Below are positions 8,132 through 14,316 of a stretch of DNA of 14,316 nucleotides, one piece after another. The DNA is taken from NCBI GenBank assembly GCA_024277955.1, contig JAJRUE010000210.1:1-14316 (forward strand). Reading direction: 5' to 3'. Position 1 is the first letter of the stretch; each line of letters begins with the position of its first letter. A program made the position numbers and the translations under genes. Source of the stretch: Alphaproteobacteria bacterium (lineage in GTDB: Bacteria; Pseudomonadota; Alphaproteobacteria; Rhodobacterales; Rhodobacteraceae). Below the pieces are notes generated by a model. It had not been told where the DNA came from and did no database searches. It saw only the letters and a program-made list of their open reading frames with translations.

Positions 8132-8160
8132 TTGATGGGCGAATCGCCGCGAGCCATGCT
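8132..8160 (+). promoter_or_regulatory. weak promoter candidate upstream of mutL
   Basis: TTGATG (8132-8137) and CATGCT (8155-8160) are 17 bp apart in the 78-bp gap between the M16 pair and mutL. The -35 match is four of six and the -10 only three of six. If used, transcription would begin a few bases before the mutL ATG, giving an almost leaderless message, which would fit the lack of a good ribosome-binding site there. Chance similarity cannot be excluded. Confidence 0.2.
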
Positions 8161-8172
8161 AAGTTTCGTGGC

Positions 8173-10047
8173 ATGAACGCCCCGGACCCCAAGATAGGCG
8201 ATATTCGCCCGCAGATCCGCCAGCTCGACAGCGCCGCGATCAACCGCATCGCCGCCGGCGAGGTGGTCGAACGCCCGGCCTCGGCGGTCAAGGAGCTGGT
8301 GGAAAACGCGCTGGACGCCCAGGCCCGGCGCATCGACATCGCCTATGCCGACGGCGGCAAGACGCTGATCCGCATCGCCGACGACGGGCACGGCATGGCG
8401 CCCGACGACCTGCCGTTGGCGCTGGCCCGGCATGCGACCTCCAAGATCGACGGCTCGGACCTGCTGGCGATCCACACCTTCGGGTTCCGCGGCGAAGCGC
8501 TGCCGTCGCTGGGCGCGGTCGGGCGGATGACCATCACCTCGCGCGCGGCGGGCCGGGACGCGGCGACGATCTCGGTCAATGGCGGCGACATCGGCCCGCT
8601 GCGGCCCGCGGCGCTGAACGGCGGCACCGTGGTCGAGCTGCGCGACCTGTTCTACGCCACGCCCGCGCGGCTGAAATTCATGCGCACCGACCGGGCCGAG
8701 GCGCTGGCCATCAACGATGTCGTCAAGCGCCTGGCGATGGCCGAACCCCATGTGGGCTTCACCCTGCGCGATGTCTCGGGCGGCGGCGAGGGGCGCGTGG
8801 TCTTCCGGGCCGATGCGCAAACCGGCGACCTGTTCGATGCGCTGCGCGGGCGGCTGGCGCGGGTGATGGGGCGCGAATTTGCCGAAAACGCCCTGCCCAT
8901 CGAGGCCGAGCGCGAAGGTTTCCGCCTGACCGGCTATGCGGCGCTGCCCACCTATTCGCGCGGCTCGGCGGTGGCCCAGCACCTGTTCGTCAACGCTCGC
9001 CCGGTGCGCGACAAGCTGCTGGTCGGCGCGCTGCGCGGCGCTTACGCCGATTTCCTGCACCGGGGCCGCCACCCGGCGGCGGCGCTGTTCGTCACCTGCC
9101 CGCCGCATCTGGTGGACGTGAACGTGCACCCGGCCAAGTCCGAGGTGCGCTTTCGCGACCCCGGCGTGGTGCGTGGGCTGATCGTGTCTGCGCTGCGTCA
9201 CGCGCTGGCCGAGGCCGGGCACCGCGCTTCGACCACGGTGGCGGGTGCGACGCTGGGGGCCTTTCGCCCGGAGCCCACGCAGCCGCGCGTCTACCAGATG
9301 GACCGGCCCTCGGCCGGCGCCATCGGGCGGGCGCTGCAGGCCCAGGCGCCGGGCTTTGCGGAAACCCCGGTTTCCGGGCGGATCGAACCGATGGGCGGCG
9401 CCCCGGCGGGGGCCGCGCAGGCAGCGCCCGACGCCGGTGACGCCCCCGAGCCCCCCGACGCTACCGCCTTCCCGCTTGGGGCGGCGCGCGCGCAGCTGCA
9501 CGAAAACTACATCATCGCCCAGACGACCGACGGCATGGTGATCGTCGATCAGCACGCGGCGCATGAACGGCTGGTCTATGAAAGGCTCAAGCGCCAGATG
9601 GCCGAAAACGGCGTCGCCGCCCAGGCGCTGCTGATCCCCGAGATCGTCGAGATGAGCGCCGCCGACGCCGCCCGCCTGCTGGAAATGGCCGACGAACTGG
9701 CGCGCCTCGGGCTGGGGATCGAAGCCTTTGGCGGCGGTGCCGTGGCGGTGCGCGAAACCCCGGCGATCCTGGGGGCGGTGGATGCGCGCGCGCTGCTGCT
9801 GGACGTGCTGGACGAACTGGCGGACGAGGGCGACAGCCGCTCGGTTCGCGAACGCATCGAAGCGGTGCTTTCGCGCATCGCCTGCCACGGTTCGATCCGG
9901 TCGGGCCGGCGGATGCGGGCCGAAGAAATGAACGCGCTGTTGCGCGAAATGGAAGCGACGCCGCATTCCGGCCAGTGCAACCACGGCCGCCCCACCTATG
10001 TGGAGCTGAAACTGGCCGACATCGAAAAACTGTTCGGGCGGCGATGA
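8173..10047 (+). CDS. mutL: DNA mismatch repair protein MutL with endonuclease motif
   Basis: 624 residues. MutL links mismatch recognition by MutS to strand incision. The N-terminal GHKL ATPase has NRIAAGEVVERPASAVKELV, Glu41 and Asn45 (equal to E. coli Glu29 and Asn33), the DDGHGM loop (70-75), and TFGFRGEALPSLGAVG. An Ala/Pro-rich linker spans roughly residues 365-432. The C-terminal domain carries the nicking motif DQHA-x2-E-x4-E at 459-470, ACHGSIR with Cys571, and CNHGRPT with Cys602 and His604, so this MutL should nick DNA itself, as in bacteria without MutH. The start is ATG 8173, which leaves a normal short leader before the conserved region. A GTG at 8125 in the same frame would add 16 unconserved residues. 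The ribosome-binding site is poor for both. The stop overlaps rmuC by 4 bp. Confidence 0.97.
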   Translation: MNAPDPKIGDIRPQIRQLDSAAINRIAAGEVVERPASAVKELVENALDAQARRIDIAYADGGKTLIRIADDGHGMAPDDLPLALARHATSKIDGSDLLAIHTFGFRGEALPSLGAVGRMTITSRAAGRDAATISVNGGDIGPLRPAALNGGTVVELRDLFYATPARLKFMRTDRAEALAINDVVKRLAMAEPHVGFTLRDVSGGGEGRVVFRADAQTGDLFDALRGRLARVMGREFAENALPIEAEREGFRLTGYAALPTYSRGSAVAQHLFVNARPVRDKLLVGALRGAYADFLHRGRHPAAALFVTCPPHLVDVNVHPAKSEVRFRDPGVVRGLIVSALRHALAEAGHRASTTVAGATLGAFRPEPTQPRVYQMDRPSAGAIGRALQAQAPGFAETPVSGRIEPMGGAPAGAAQAAPDAGDAPEPPDATAFPLGAARAQLHENYIIAQTTDGMVIVDQHAAHERLVYERLKRQMAENGVAAQALLIPEIVEMSAADAARLLEMADELARLGLGIEAFGGGAVAVRETPAILGAVDARALLLDVLDELADEGDSRSVRERIEAVLSRIACHGSIRSGRRMRAEEMNALLREMEATPHSGQCNHGRPTYVELKLADIEKLFGRR

Positions 10048-11216
10048 TCGAGATCGGTGGGCAAACCTATACGCTGGGCGATCCGGTGGTGATCGCGGCG
10101 CTGGTCGGCGGGCTGGGTCTTTTGCTGGTGGTGATCCTGCTGCTGGTGGCGGTGCGCCGGGCCGGGCGTTCGGCGCAGCTGCTCGAACCGGTGGCGCGCC
10201 AGATGCAGGCGCTGGATCAGCAGGTGCTGCGGCTCTCGGACGGGCAGAACCAGCTGGCGGGCGGGCTTGCGCATGTGTCCGAGGCCCAGGCCGCATCCCA
10301 GGCGCAGATGCTGCAGCTGATGGAACAGCGGCTGGCGGACGTGACCCGCACCATGGGCGAGAACCTGGAAGGCGCGTCGCGGCGCACCGCGCAAAGCCTG
10401 GGCGATCTGCAGCAGCGCCTGGCCACCATCGACCGGGCGCAGGCCAATATCGAAAAGCTTTCCGGCGATGTGCTGAGCCTGCAGGATATCCTGTCGAACA
10501 AGCAGACCCGCGGCGCGTTCGGGGAAATCCAGCTGACCGACATCGTCGGCAAGGCACTGCCCAAGGACAGCTACGCGCTGCAGGTGACGCTGTCGAACGG
10601 CAAGCGGGCCGACTGCCTGATCCATCTGCCCTACCCGCCGGGGCCGATCGTGATCGACGCCAAGTTCCCGCTGGAAGCCTACGAGGCGCTGCGCCGCGCC
10701 GCCACCCAGTGGGAAGTCAAGGAAGCGATCGCCTTCTTCAAGACCTCGGTGCGCAAGCACATCAAGGACATTTCGGCGAAATACATCCTGGAAGGCGAAA
10801 CCGCCGACGGGGCGCTGATGTTCCTGCCGTCCGAAGCGATCTATGCCGAGCTGCACGGCAACTACCCGGACCTGGTGCGCGAAAGCTTCGAGGCGCGGGT
10901 CTGGATCGTGTCGCCCACCACCTGCATGGCGACGCTGAACACCATGCGCGCGATCCTGAAAGATGCGCGGATGCGCGAGCAGGCCGGCGCCATCCGCAAG
11001 ACCCTGCGCCTGCTGCACCGCGACGTGGAACTGGTGGTTGAACGGGTGGACAAGCTGAACACCCATTTCCGGCAGGTGGGCGAGGATCTTGACGGGATCG
11101 GCACCGCCGCGGCGCGCGCCGGCAAGCGTGCCGCCAAGCTCGACAACTTTGACTTCGAGGAACTGGAAGAGACGCCAGCGGCCCGCGTGGTGCCGCTGGT
11201 CAAACCGGAAGAATAG
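10044..11216 (+). CDS. rmuC: DNA recombination protein RmuC
   Basis: 390 residues, shorter than E. coli RmuC (475). One hydrophobic segment (about residues 15-37, VVIAALVGGLGLLLVVILLL) should anchor it in the inner membrane. Next comes a Gln/Ala/Leu-rich coiled coil (about 45-150), then the RmuC domain with NKQTRGAFGEIQL, ADCLIHLP, VIDAKFPLEAYEAL, GALMFLPSEAIYAELH and WIVSPTTCMATLNT. The domain is related to PD-(D/E)xK nucleases, and loss of E. coli RmuC raises inversion at short inverted repeats. The ATG overlaps the mutL stop as ATGA, so mismatch repair and recombination control are translated from one message. The last 25 residues are acidic, then Pro/Val-rich. No terminator is evident in the 95 bp before the next gene. 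Confidence 0.95.
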   Translation: MIEIGGQTYTLGDPVVIAALVGGLGLLLVVILLLVAVRRAGRSAQLLEPVARQMQALDQQVLRLSDGQNQLAGGLAHVSEAQAASQAQMLQLMEQRLADVTRTMGENLEGASRRTAQSLGDLQQRLATIDRAQANIEKLSGDVLSLQDILSNKQTRGAFGEIQLTDIVGKALPKDSYALQVTLSNGKRADCLIHLPYPPGPIVIDAKFPLEAYEALRRAATQWEVKEAIAFFKTSVRKHIKDISAKYILEGETADGALMFLPSEAIYAELHGNYPDLVRESFEARVWIVSPTTCMATLNTMRAILKDARMREQAGAIRKTLRLLHRDVELVVERVDKLNTHFRQVGEDLDGIGTAAARAGKRAAKLDNFDFEELEETPAARVVPLVKPEE

Positions 11217-11238
11217 CCCGCCAGCGCATGGTCGCGAT

Positions 11239-11277
11239 TTGATCAATCGCAAAGCCGCGGGTGATTCGTGTTATTAA
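11239..11277 (+). promoter_or_regulatory. candidate FNR/FnrL-like box and -10 element upstream of the DUF3775 gene
   Basis: TTGAT-CAAT-CGCAA (11239-11252) matches the FNR consensus TTGAT-N4-ATCAA at eight of ten defined positions; the two mismatches are in the right half. TATTAA (11272-11277) could be the -10 element. The box centre would then lie near -38.5, about 3 bp off the usual class II position of -41.5. The same DNA also contains the inverted repeat GCGATT-TGATC-AATCGC (11234-11250), so another dimeric regulator is equally possible. Confidence 0.25.
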
Positions 11278-11311
11278 GGTGCCCGAAACCGCCAGGTCTG
11301 GAGCGCGCGCA

Positions 11312-11704
11312 ATGATCAGTATCAGCCCAAGGAAAATCGCCCATGTCATCATCCGGGCCCGCGAACTGGGGGTCAAGGTTGGCCGGTGGGACACGGTGGG
11401 GGATTCGGCGGATGCGGACACCATCCTGGAAAGCCGTCCGGGCGACGCCACCGAGGCCGAGCTGCGGTCCTTCATCCGCAACCTGAACGACGACGAAAAG
11501 GCCAGCCTGGTGGCGGTGATGTGGATCGGGCGCGACAGTTTTTCCGCCGAGGATGTCGAAGAGGCGATCCAGACCGCCAAGGACGAGGCGACGACGCCCA
11601 CGGAAAACTACCTGCTGGGGGTGCCGCATCTGGCCGAGCATCTTGAAGACGGGATGGAAAAGCTGGGCATGGACCCGGCGGATGCCGAGGATGACGTGCT
11701 GTAA
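11312..11704 (+). CDS. DUF3775 domain-containing protein
   Basis: 130-residue acidic, soluble protein of unknown function, without signal peptide or membrane segment. It matches the DUF3775 family throughout: an N-terminal ISPRKIAHVIIRARE, then VGRWDTVGD, ILESRPGDATEAELRSFI, LNDDEKASLVAVMWIGR, FSAEDVEEAIQTAKDE, and the conserved PTENYLLGVPHLAEHLEDG near the C terminus. The start is ATG 11312 with GGAG (11300-11303) eight bases before it. It sits 95 bp after rmuC with its own possible promoter, and it ends in a clear terminator, so it is probably transcribed at least partly on its own. The family is common in alphaproteobacteria but I know of no established role. Confidence 0.9.
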   Translation: MISISPRKIAHVIIRARELGVKVGRWDTVGDSADADTILESRPGDATEAELRSFIRNLNDDEKASLVAVMWIGRDSFSAEDVEEAIQTAKDEATTPTENYLLGVPHLAEHLEDGMEKLGMDPADAEDDVL

Positions 11705-11724
11705 TCGGGCGGCTGCCAGGCGGT

Positions 11725-11748
11725 GACGCCTGCGGCGTCCGGTTTTTT
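11725..11748 (+). terminator. rho-independent terminator of the + strand genes
   Basis: A perfect 6-bp stem, GACGCC (11725-11730) and GGCGTC (11734-11739), with a TGC loop is followed after CGG by six T residues (11743-11748). It lies 21 bp after the DUF3775 stop codon and points the right way for that gene. Confidence 0.8.
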
Positions 11749-11757
11749 GGTTTGCGC

Positions 11758-11775
11758 CGGGCGCTTTCGCGCCCG
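11758..11775. other. strong 7-bp hairpin, GAAA tetraloop when read on the - strand
   Basis: CGGGCGC-TTTC-GCGCCCG is a perfect inverted repeat. In RNA from the - strand the loop is GAAA, a very stable GNRA tetraloop. It lies 58 bp beyond the end of the saccharopine operon and may protect or help end that transcript. No T-tract follows it in either direction, so it is not a standard intrinsic terminator. Confidence 0.5.
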
Positions 11776-11779
11776 TCGC

Positions 11780-11815
11780 GGTGCCTCCGGCGGGGATATT
11801 TTCAAAAAGAAGAAG
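11780..11815 (+). repeat. suspected dispersed Rhodobacterales intergenic repeat copy
   Basis: The segment contains GTGCCTCCGGCGGGGATATT (11781-11800) followed by a purine-rich AAAAAGAAGAAGG tail (11804-11816). I recall closely similar GCCTCCGGCGGGGATATTT plus A/G-tail sequences at gene ends in many Rhodobacteraceae genomes. Only one copy is visible in this window, so its repeat nature rests on memory, not on the sequence. It lies in a convergent junction, where such 3'-end elements would be expected. Confidence 0.4.
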
Positions 11816-11832
11816 GTGTTGGAACGTCCGAG

Positions 11833-12963
11833 TCAGGCCAGGTGGTCGACGATCTGCAAATGTTGGGCCTGGCGGGAGATTTCGTCCATCCAGTGAGCGA
11901 TCAGGGCGGCGTTGTCGGGGGCGGCGCTGACGCCCGGCGCGATTTCGCCCGCGCCCACCGCCTGCACCGCCAGCGACACCGGCACCGACACCAGCCGCGC
12001 CATGGCCGAGCCGCGGTCGTCGCCGAAGGCATCAAGCGTGTAGGTCTTGTGCCAGACCGGCAGGCCGTCGCGTTCGGCCTTGAGCGATACGCACAGGGTC
12101 ACCCGGTCGGGGTCGCCCTGCGCGTAGGCGTTTTCGGCCCAGAAGGTGTCGGACATTTCCTTGAGCCTGGCGTCGGAGGCGGTTTCGACCTCGGCGAACA
12201 CGTCCTGCCAGGCCTCGGCCCAGCCGTTCAGCCGCAGTGTGCCGCGCACGAAATCGCGCACCTTCCAGGCCGGGTCAAAGTGGTATTGCGCCATGAAGGG
12301 GATCGAATCGCGGTTGGGGTAGACCTCGAAGCGTTCGGGGGTCGGCAGCGGCGCGACGTAGCTGGAAAGCGCGTCCCAGGGGCGTTTCACCGACAGTTCT
12401 TCGAAGGCGCGCAGCGAACGCGAGGGCGAGCGCAGCGCCTTCAGCACCCCCAGCGGCGACCAGCTGAACTTGTAGCGGAACGGGTTGGGGTGTTTGGGCA
12501 CGCCGCCGCAATAGGACAGGAAGGACAGCACGTTGCCGCCGTCGAAGGCGGCGCTGGCGCGGTAGTCCGCCACCAGCCAGTGCGCCATCAGGTGATCGAT
12601 GCCGGGGTCCAGCCCGACCTCGTTCACCAGCGATACCCCGGCGGTGCGGGCCTTGTCGTCCAGCGCGGCCATTTCCGGCGAGATGTAGCTGGAGGACACG
12701 AAATGCGCCCCCTTGTCGATGGCGCGTTCGGCCAGCGGCACGTGCCAGTCGCCCGGCAGCATCGACACCACTACGTCGCCCGCCTGCAGTTCCGCCGCCA
12801 GCCGGTCGATGTCAAAGGCCTGGATGCGCCGGGTCAGGTCGCCCACCGCGTCTTCGGCCTTTTCCGGGGTGCGGTTCCAGACCGTCACCTCGTGGCCGGC
12901 CTTGATCAGCCGGCGCAATCCGGGGATGGCCGACAGGCCGGTGCCACACCAGTGTATCGTCAT
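11833..12963 (-). CDS. saccharopine dehydrogenase family protein, Lys9/SDH type
   Basis: 376 residues. The N-terminal Rossmann fold has a Gly-x-Gly loop (CGTGLSAIPGL, residues 6-16) and ends beta-2 with VWNRTPEKAE; the Arg there suggests NADP(H). The segment NEVGLDPGIDHLMAH (114-128) is the family signature that contacts saccharopine, followed by the Sacchrp_dh C-terminal domain (SYCGGVP, about 151-157). This family interconverts saccharopine with glutamate and alpha-aminoadipate semialdehyde. With the Lys1-type gene just upstream and overlapping by 4 bp, the pair forms a complete saccharopine route between lysine and aminoadipate semialdehyde. Degradation of lysine is the likelier direction in a bacterium. 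No separate ribosome-binding site is needed because of the ATGA overlap, though GGAGGCGACGATG precedes the start. Enzyme activity is inferred from family and neighbour. Confidence 0.88.
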   Translation of the reverse strand: MTIHWCGTGLSAIPGLRRLIKAGHEVTVWNRTPEKAEDAVGDLTRRIQAFDIDRLAAELQAGDVVVSMLPGDWHVPLAERAIDKGAHFVSSSYISPEMAALDDKARTAGVSLVNEVGLDPGIDHLMAHWLVADYRASAAFDGGNVLSFLSYCGGVPKHPNPFRYKFSWSPLGVLKALRSPSRSLRAFEELSVKRPWDALSSYVAPLPTPERFEVYPNRDSIPFMAQYHFDPAWKVRDFVRGTLRLNGWAEAWQDVFAEVETASDARLKEMSDTFWAENAYAQGDPDRVTLCVSLKAERDGLPVWHKTYTLDAFGDDRGSAMARLVSVPVSLAVQAVGAGEIAPGVSAAPDNAALIAHWMDEISRQAQHLQIVDHLA

Positions 12964-14030
12964 CGTCGCCTCCTTCCGGCCCTGGGGGCATGCTGGTCGA
13001 ACGCCGCCCTGGCGCGGCCCCAGACCCCGGTGTCCAGATTGTCGAGTGTCAGCAGCGAGGGCAAGAGCTGCCCGGCATAGTCGATCGAGCTTTCCACCGG
13101 CAGCAGGCTGGGAAGGTTGTCGATGGCCATCACCTCGAGCGGCGGATCGTCATGCACCCTGAGCCCCGGCGCATCCCAGCTGGTGGTGCGCCCGTAGACC
13201 TTGATCGGGGAAAATTCCGAAGTCGGGTCGCAGGCGACATCGCCGATCACCGACAGCCGGCGCGGCGCGGTGGCGGCCGAGGCCGGCACGAAGACCGGGC
13301 AGCCCGGGGTGGCCAGTATGGCGTTGATGAAGAGGTCATGGTCGAGGATTTCCGGAAACGGCCCGCCGTGGGCGGTTTCGGCCATGTCCCAGTCGGTGGT
13401 CGCCACCCCCAGCGCGCCCAGCAAGTCGCGTGCGCCGCTGCCGACCCGCCCGAGCGCGCCGATCACGATGGCGTTCGGGCGGGGCAGGGCGGTTTCGTCC
13501 AGCGCGGCGCGGATGTCGGCCAGCAGCGCGTCCGATCCGGGGTAGGTTGAAACCGGCCCGCAGGCGCGCCCCTGTTTCAGTGCCGCCCAGCATTTCAGCG
13601 ACACCGCCGCCCCGGCATAGCCCGCCCAGTAGCCAAAGGCGGCGACCCGCCGGCCGTTTTCGTCCACCAGGTATTCCAGGTCGTAAAGCGCCCCGCCGCC
13701 GGCGCGGAACCGGCGCAGCAGCACCTGGCCGTCGGGCTGGCCCTTGTAGGCGTGGCCGAACATGATGTGGCGGTGGCGCAGCGGCGTGCCGTCGTCGGGA
13801 AGTTCCTTGAGCCCGAAGATGATCGCGTCGGCGGGCGCGCCGGGCCAGCTGTTTTCGGCGACGATTTCGCAGCCCGCATCGCGGTAGCCGTCGATCGGGA
13901 TCGCGCGCGTGCGGCTTTCCTCGACCGACACCCGGATGCCGGCGGCGATCAGGGCGGCCGCGCCATCGGGGGTCAGGCCGACCCTTTCCTCGTGCGGGCG
14001 CTGTTCGGCCCGAACCCAAAGATGCGTCAT
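12960..14030 (-). CDS. saccharopine dehydrogenase, Lys1 (lysine-forming / lysine-ketoglutarate reductase) type
   Basis: 356 residues of the alanine dehydrogenase/transhydrogenase fold. It aligns well by eye with yeast Lys1: Arg16 (RAEQRPHEERVGLTP), Lys75 (IIFGLKELP) and His93 (FGHAYKGQ) correspond to yeast Arg18, catalytic Lys77 and His96. LYDLEYL, NGRRVAAFGYWAGYAGAA (125-142) and the dinucleotide loop VIGALGRVGSGA (189-200) are also present. The enzyme interconverts saccharopine with lysine plus 2-oxoglutarate. In bacteria that make lysine from diaminopimelate the reverse, lysine-consuming direction is the likely role. The start is ATG 14030, with a strong GGAGGA (14036-14041 on the + strand) five bases before it. 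It is the first gene of a two-gene operon; the next gene overlaps it by 4 bp. The C terminus ends in a basic RAGRRRR tail. Confidence 0.9.
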   Translation of the reverse strand: MTHLWVRAEQRPHEERVGLTPDGAAALIAAGIRVSVEESRTRAIPIDGYRDAGCEIVAENSWPGAPADAIIFGLKELPDDGTPLRHRHIMFGHAYKGQPDGQVLLRRFRAGGGALYDLEYLVDENGRRVAAFGYWAGYAGAAVSLKCWAALKQGRACGPVSTYPGSDALLADIRAALDETALPRPNAIVIGALGRVGSGARDLLGALGVATTDWDMAETAHGGPFPEILDHDLFINAILATPGCPVFVPASAATAPRRLSVIGDVACDPTSEFSPIKVYGRTTSWDAPGLRVHDDPPLEVMAIDNLPSLLPVESSIDYAGQLLPSLLTLDNLDTGVWGRARAAFDQHAPRAGRRRR

Positions 14031-14032
14031 GG

Positions 14033-14098
14033 TCTTCCTCCGTCGTCACGGGGCTGTGCGGCAGGCTCTCCTCCGTTGTCAAGGGTCTAGGCGGTGGC
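14033..14098 (-). repeat. imperfect 33-bp direct repeat duplicating the Shine-Dalgarno box
   Basis: The units 14033-14065 and 14066-14098 match at about 22 of 33 positions. Each holds TCCTCCG on the + strand, which is CGGAGGA on the - strand. The inner copy (14036-14041) is the ribosome-binding site of the saccharopine operon. The outer copy (14069-14074) has no start codon at a useful distance. Confidence 0.5.
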
Positions 14099-14167
14099 TG
14101 GCGGATGCGCAAGCCACCGGCCCGGCACCGCGCCGGTCATGACGCAGCACCGCGTTTTCAAGATTAA

Positions 14168-14183
14168 TTGAACGAGCGTTAAA
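14168..14183. promoter_or_regulatory. TetR-type operator, resembling a BetI box
   Basis: TTG-AACG-AG-CGTT-AAA is an inverted repeat (TTxAACG / CGTTxAA). With flanks, 14167-14184 matches 16 of 18 positions of the BetI-type consensus as I remember it, ATTGAACGANCGTTCAAT. It lies in an AT-rich island (about 14157-14228) within the otherwise GC-rich 286-bp region upstream of the saccharopine operon, 137 bp before its start codon. It could control this operon, a gene beyond the right edge, or both. I see no convincing -35/-10 pair nearby and no certain gene in 14031-14316. Confidence 0.45.
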
Positions 14184-14316
14184 AAATTCTGGAAGTGATC
14201 GCTAACACTGTTTACTTTCGAAATTGCTTCGGCTTTGGTCGCCTGTGGGTTCAGCTTGTAACCCCGGCCAGACCGACAACCGGCTCGATGACTGCGCACG
14301 AGACGCAACCGGGCCA

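Noticed and set aside
6562..10557. Very long open frame on the - strand, 1331 codons, opposite both M16 genes and mutL
   Set aside because: Its translation is Arg/Gly/Ala/His-rich with no recognisable domain, and it lies antisense to three well-supported genes. Long antisense frames are normal in GC-rich DNA.
11752..13550. Long + strand open frames opposite the saccharopine genes (11752-13080 and 12990-13550)
   Set aside because: They are antisense to clear dehydrogenase genes, have biased composition and show no family match.
14288..14316. ATG at 14288 opening a frame to the right edge, possible start of a divergent gene
   Set aside because: Only nine codons are visible and there is no purine-rich ribosome-binding site before it. 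It could be real but cannot be supported here.

Overview
The window is GC-rich chromosomal DNA (roughly two thirds G+C by eye) with tight, mostly 4-base-overlap gene spacing. The protein families and gene order point to an alphaproteobacterium of the Rhodobacterales (Roseobacter/Rhodobacteraceae type). The strongest markers are purH-lspA-DUF3035 lipoprotein-M16 peptidase pair, a heparinase II/III-like gene between an RsmB-type methyltransferase and purH, a DUF3775 gene, and a MutL that carries its own endonuclease motif. Both window ends are cut: the left end lies inside the methyltransferase gene, and the right end lies in or beyond a divergent intergenic region.

Layout, left to right. The + strand carries ten genes from 1 to 11704: rsmB-like (partial), heparinase II/III-like, purH, lspA, a DUF3035 lipoprotein, a catalytic M16 zinc peptidase, a non-catalytic M16 partner, mutL, rmuC and a DUF3775 gene. 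Spacing suggests the units purH-lspA(-lipoprotein), M16-M16 and mutL-rmuC, the last two coupled by ATGA overlaps. A rho-independent terminator (11725-11748), a strong hairpin and a suspected dispersed repeat fill the 128-bp convergent junction. The - strand then carries a two-gene saccharopine operon (14030 down to 11833). Its 286-bp upstream region contains an AT-rich island with a TetR/BetI-like operator.

Functional reading. The left two thirds are housekeeping and cell envelope: 16S rRNA methylation, the last two steps of IMP synthesis, lipoprotein signal peptide removal with a lipoprotein gene next door, and a periplasmic M16 protease pair. The middle is DNA maintenance: mismatch repair MutL and the recombination-limiting protein RmuC. 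The right end encodes a Lys1-type and a Lys9-type saccharopine dehydrogenase. In a bacterium expected to make lysine by the diaminopimelate route, these are most likely used to break lysine down to aminoadipate semialdehyde.

I found no CRISPR array, tRNA, rRNA, insertion sequence or phage gene. Nothing here is clearly a new system. The items most worth checking are the BetI-like operator next to the lysine-degradation operon, the possible dispersed 3'-end repeat, the apparently cytoplasmic heparinase-like protein, and the lspA-lipoprotein adjacency.
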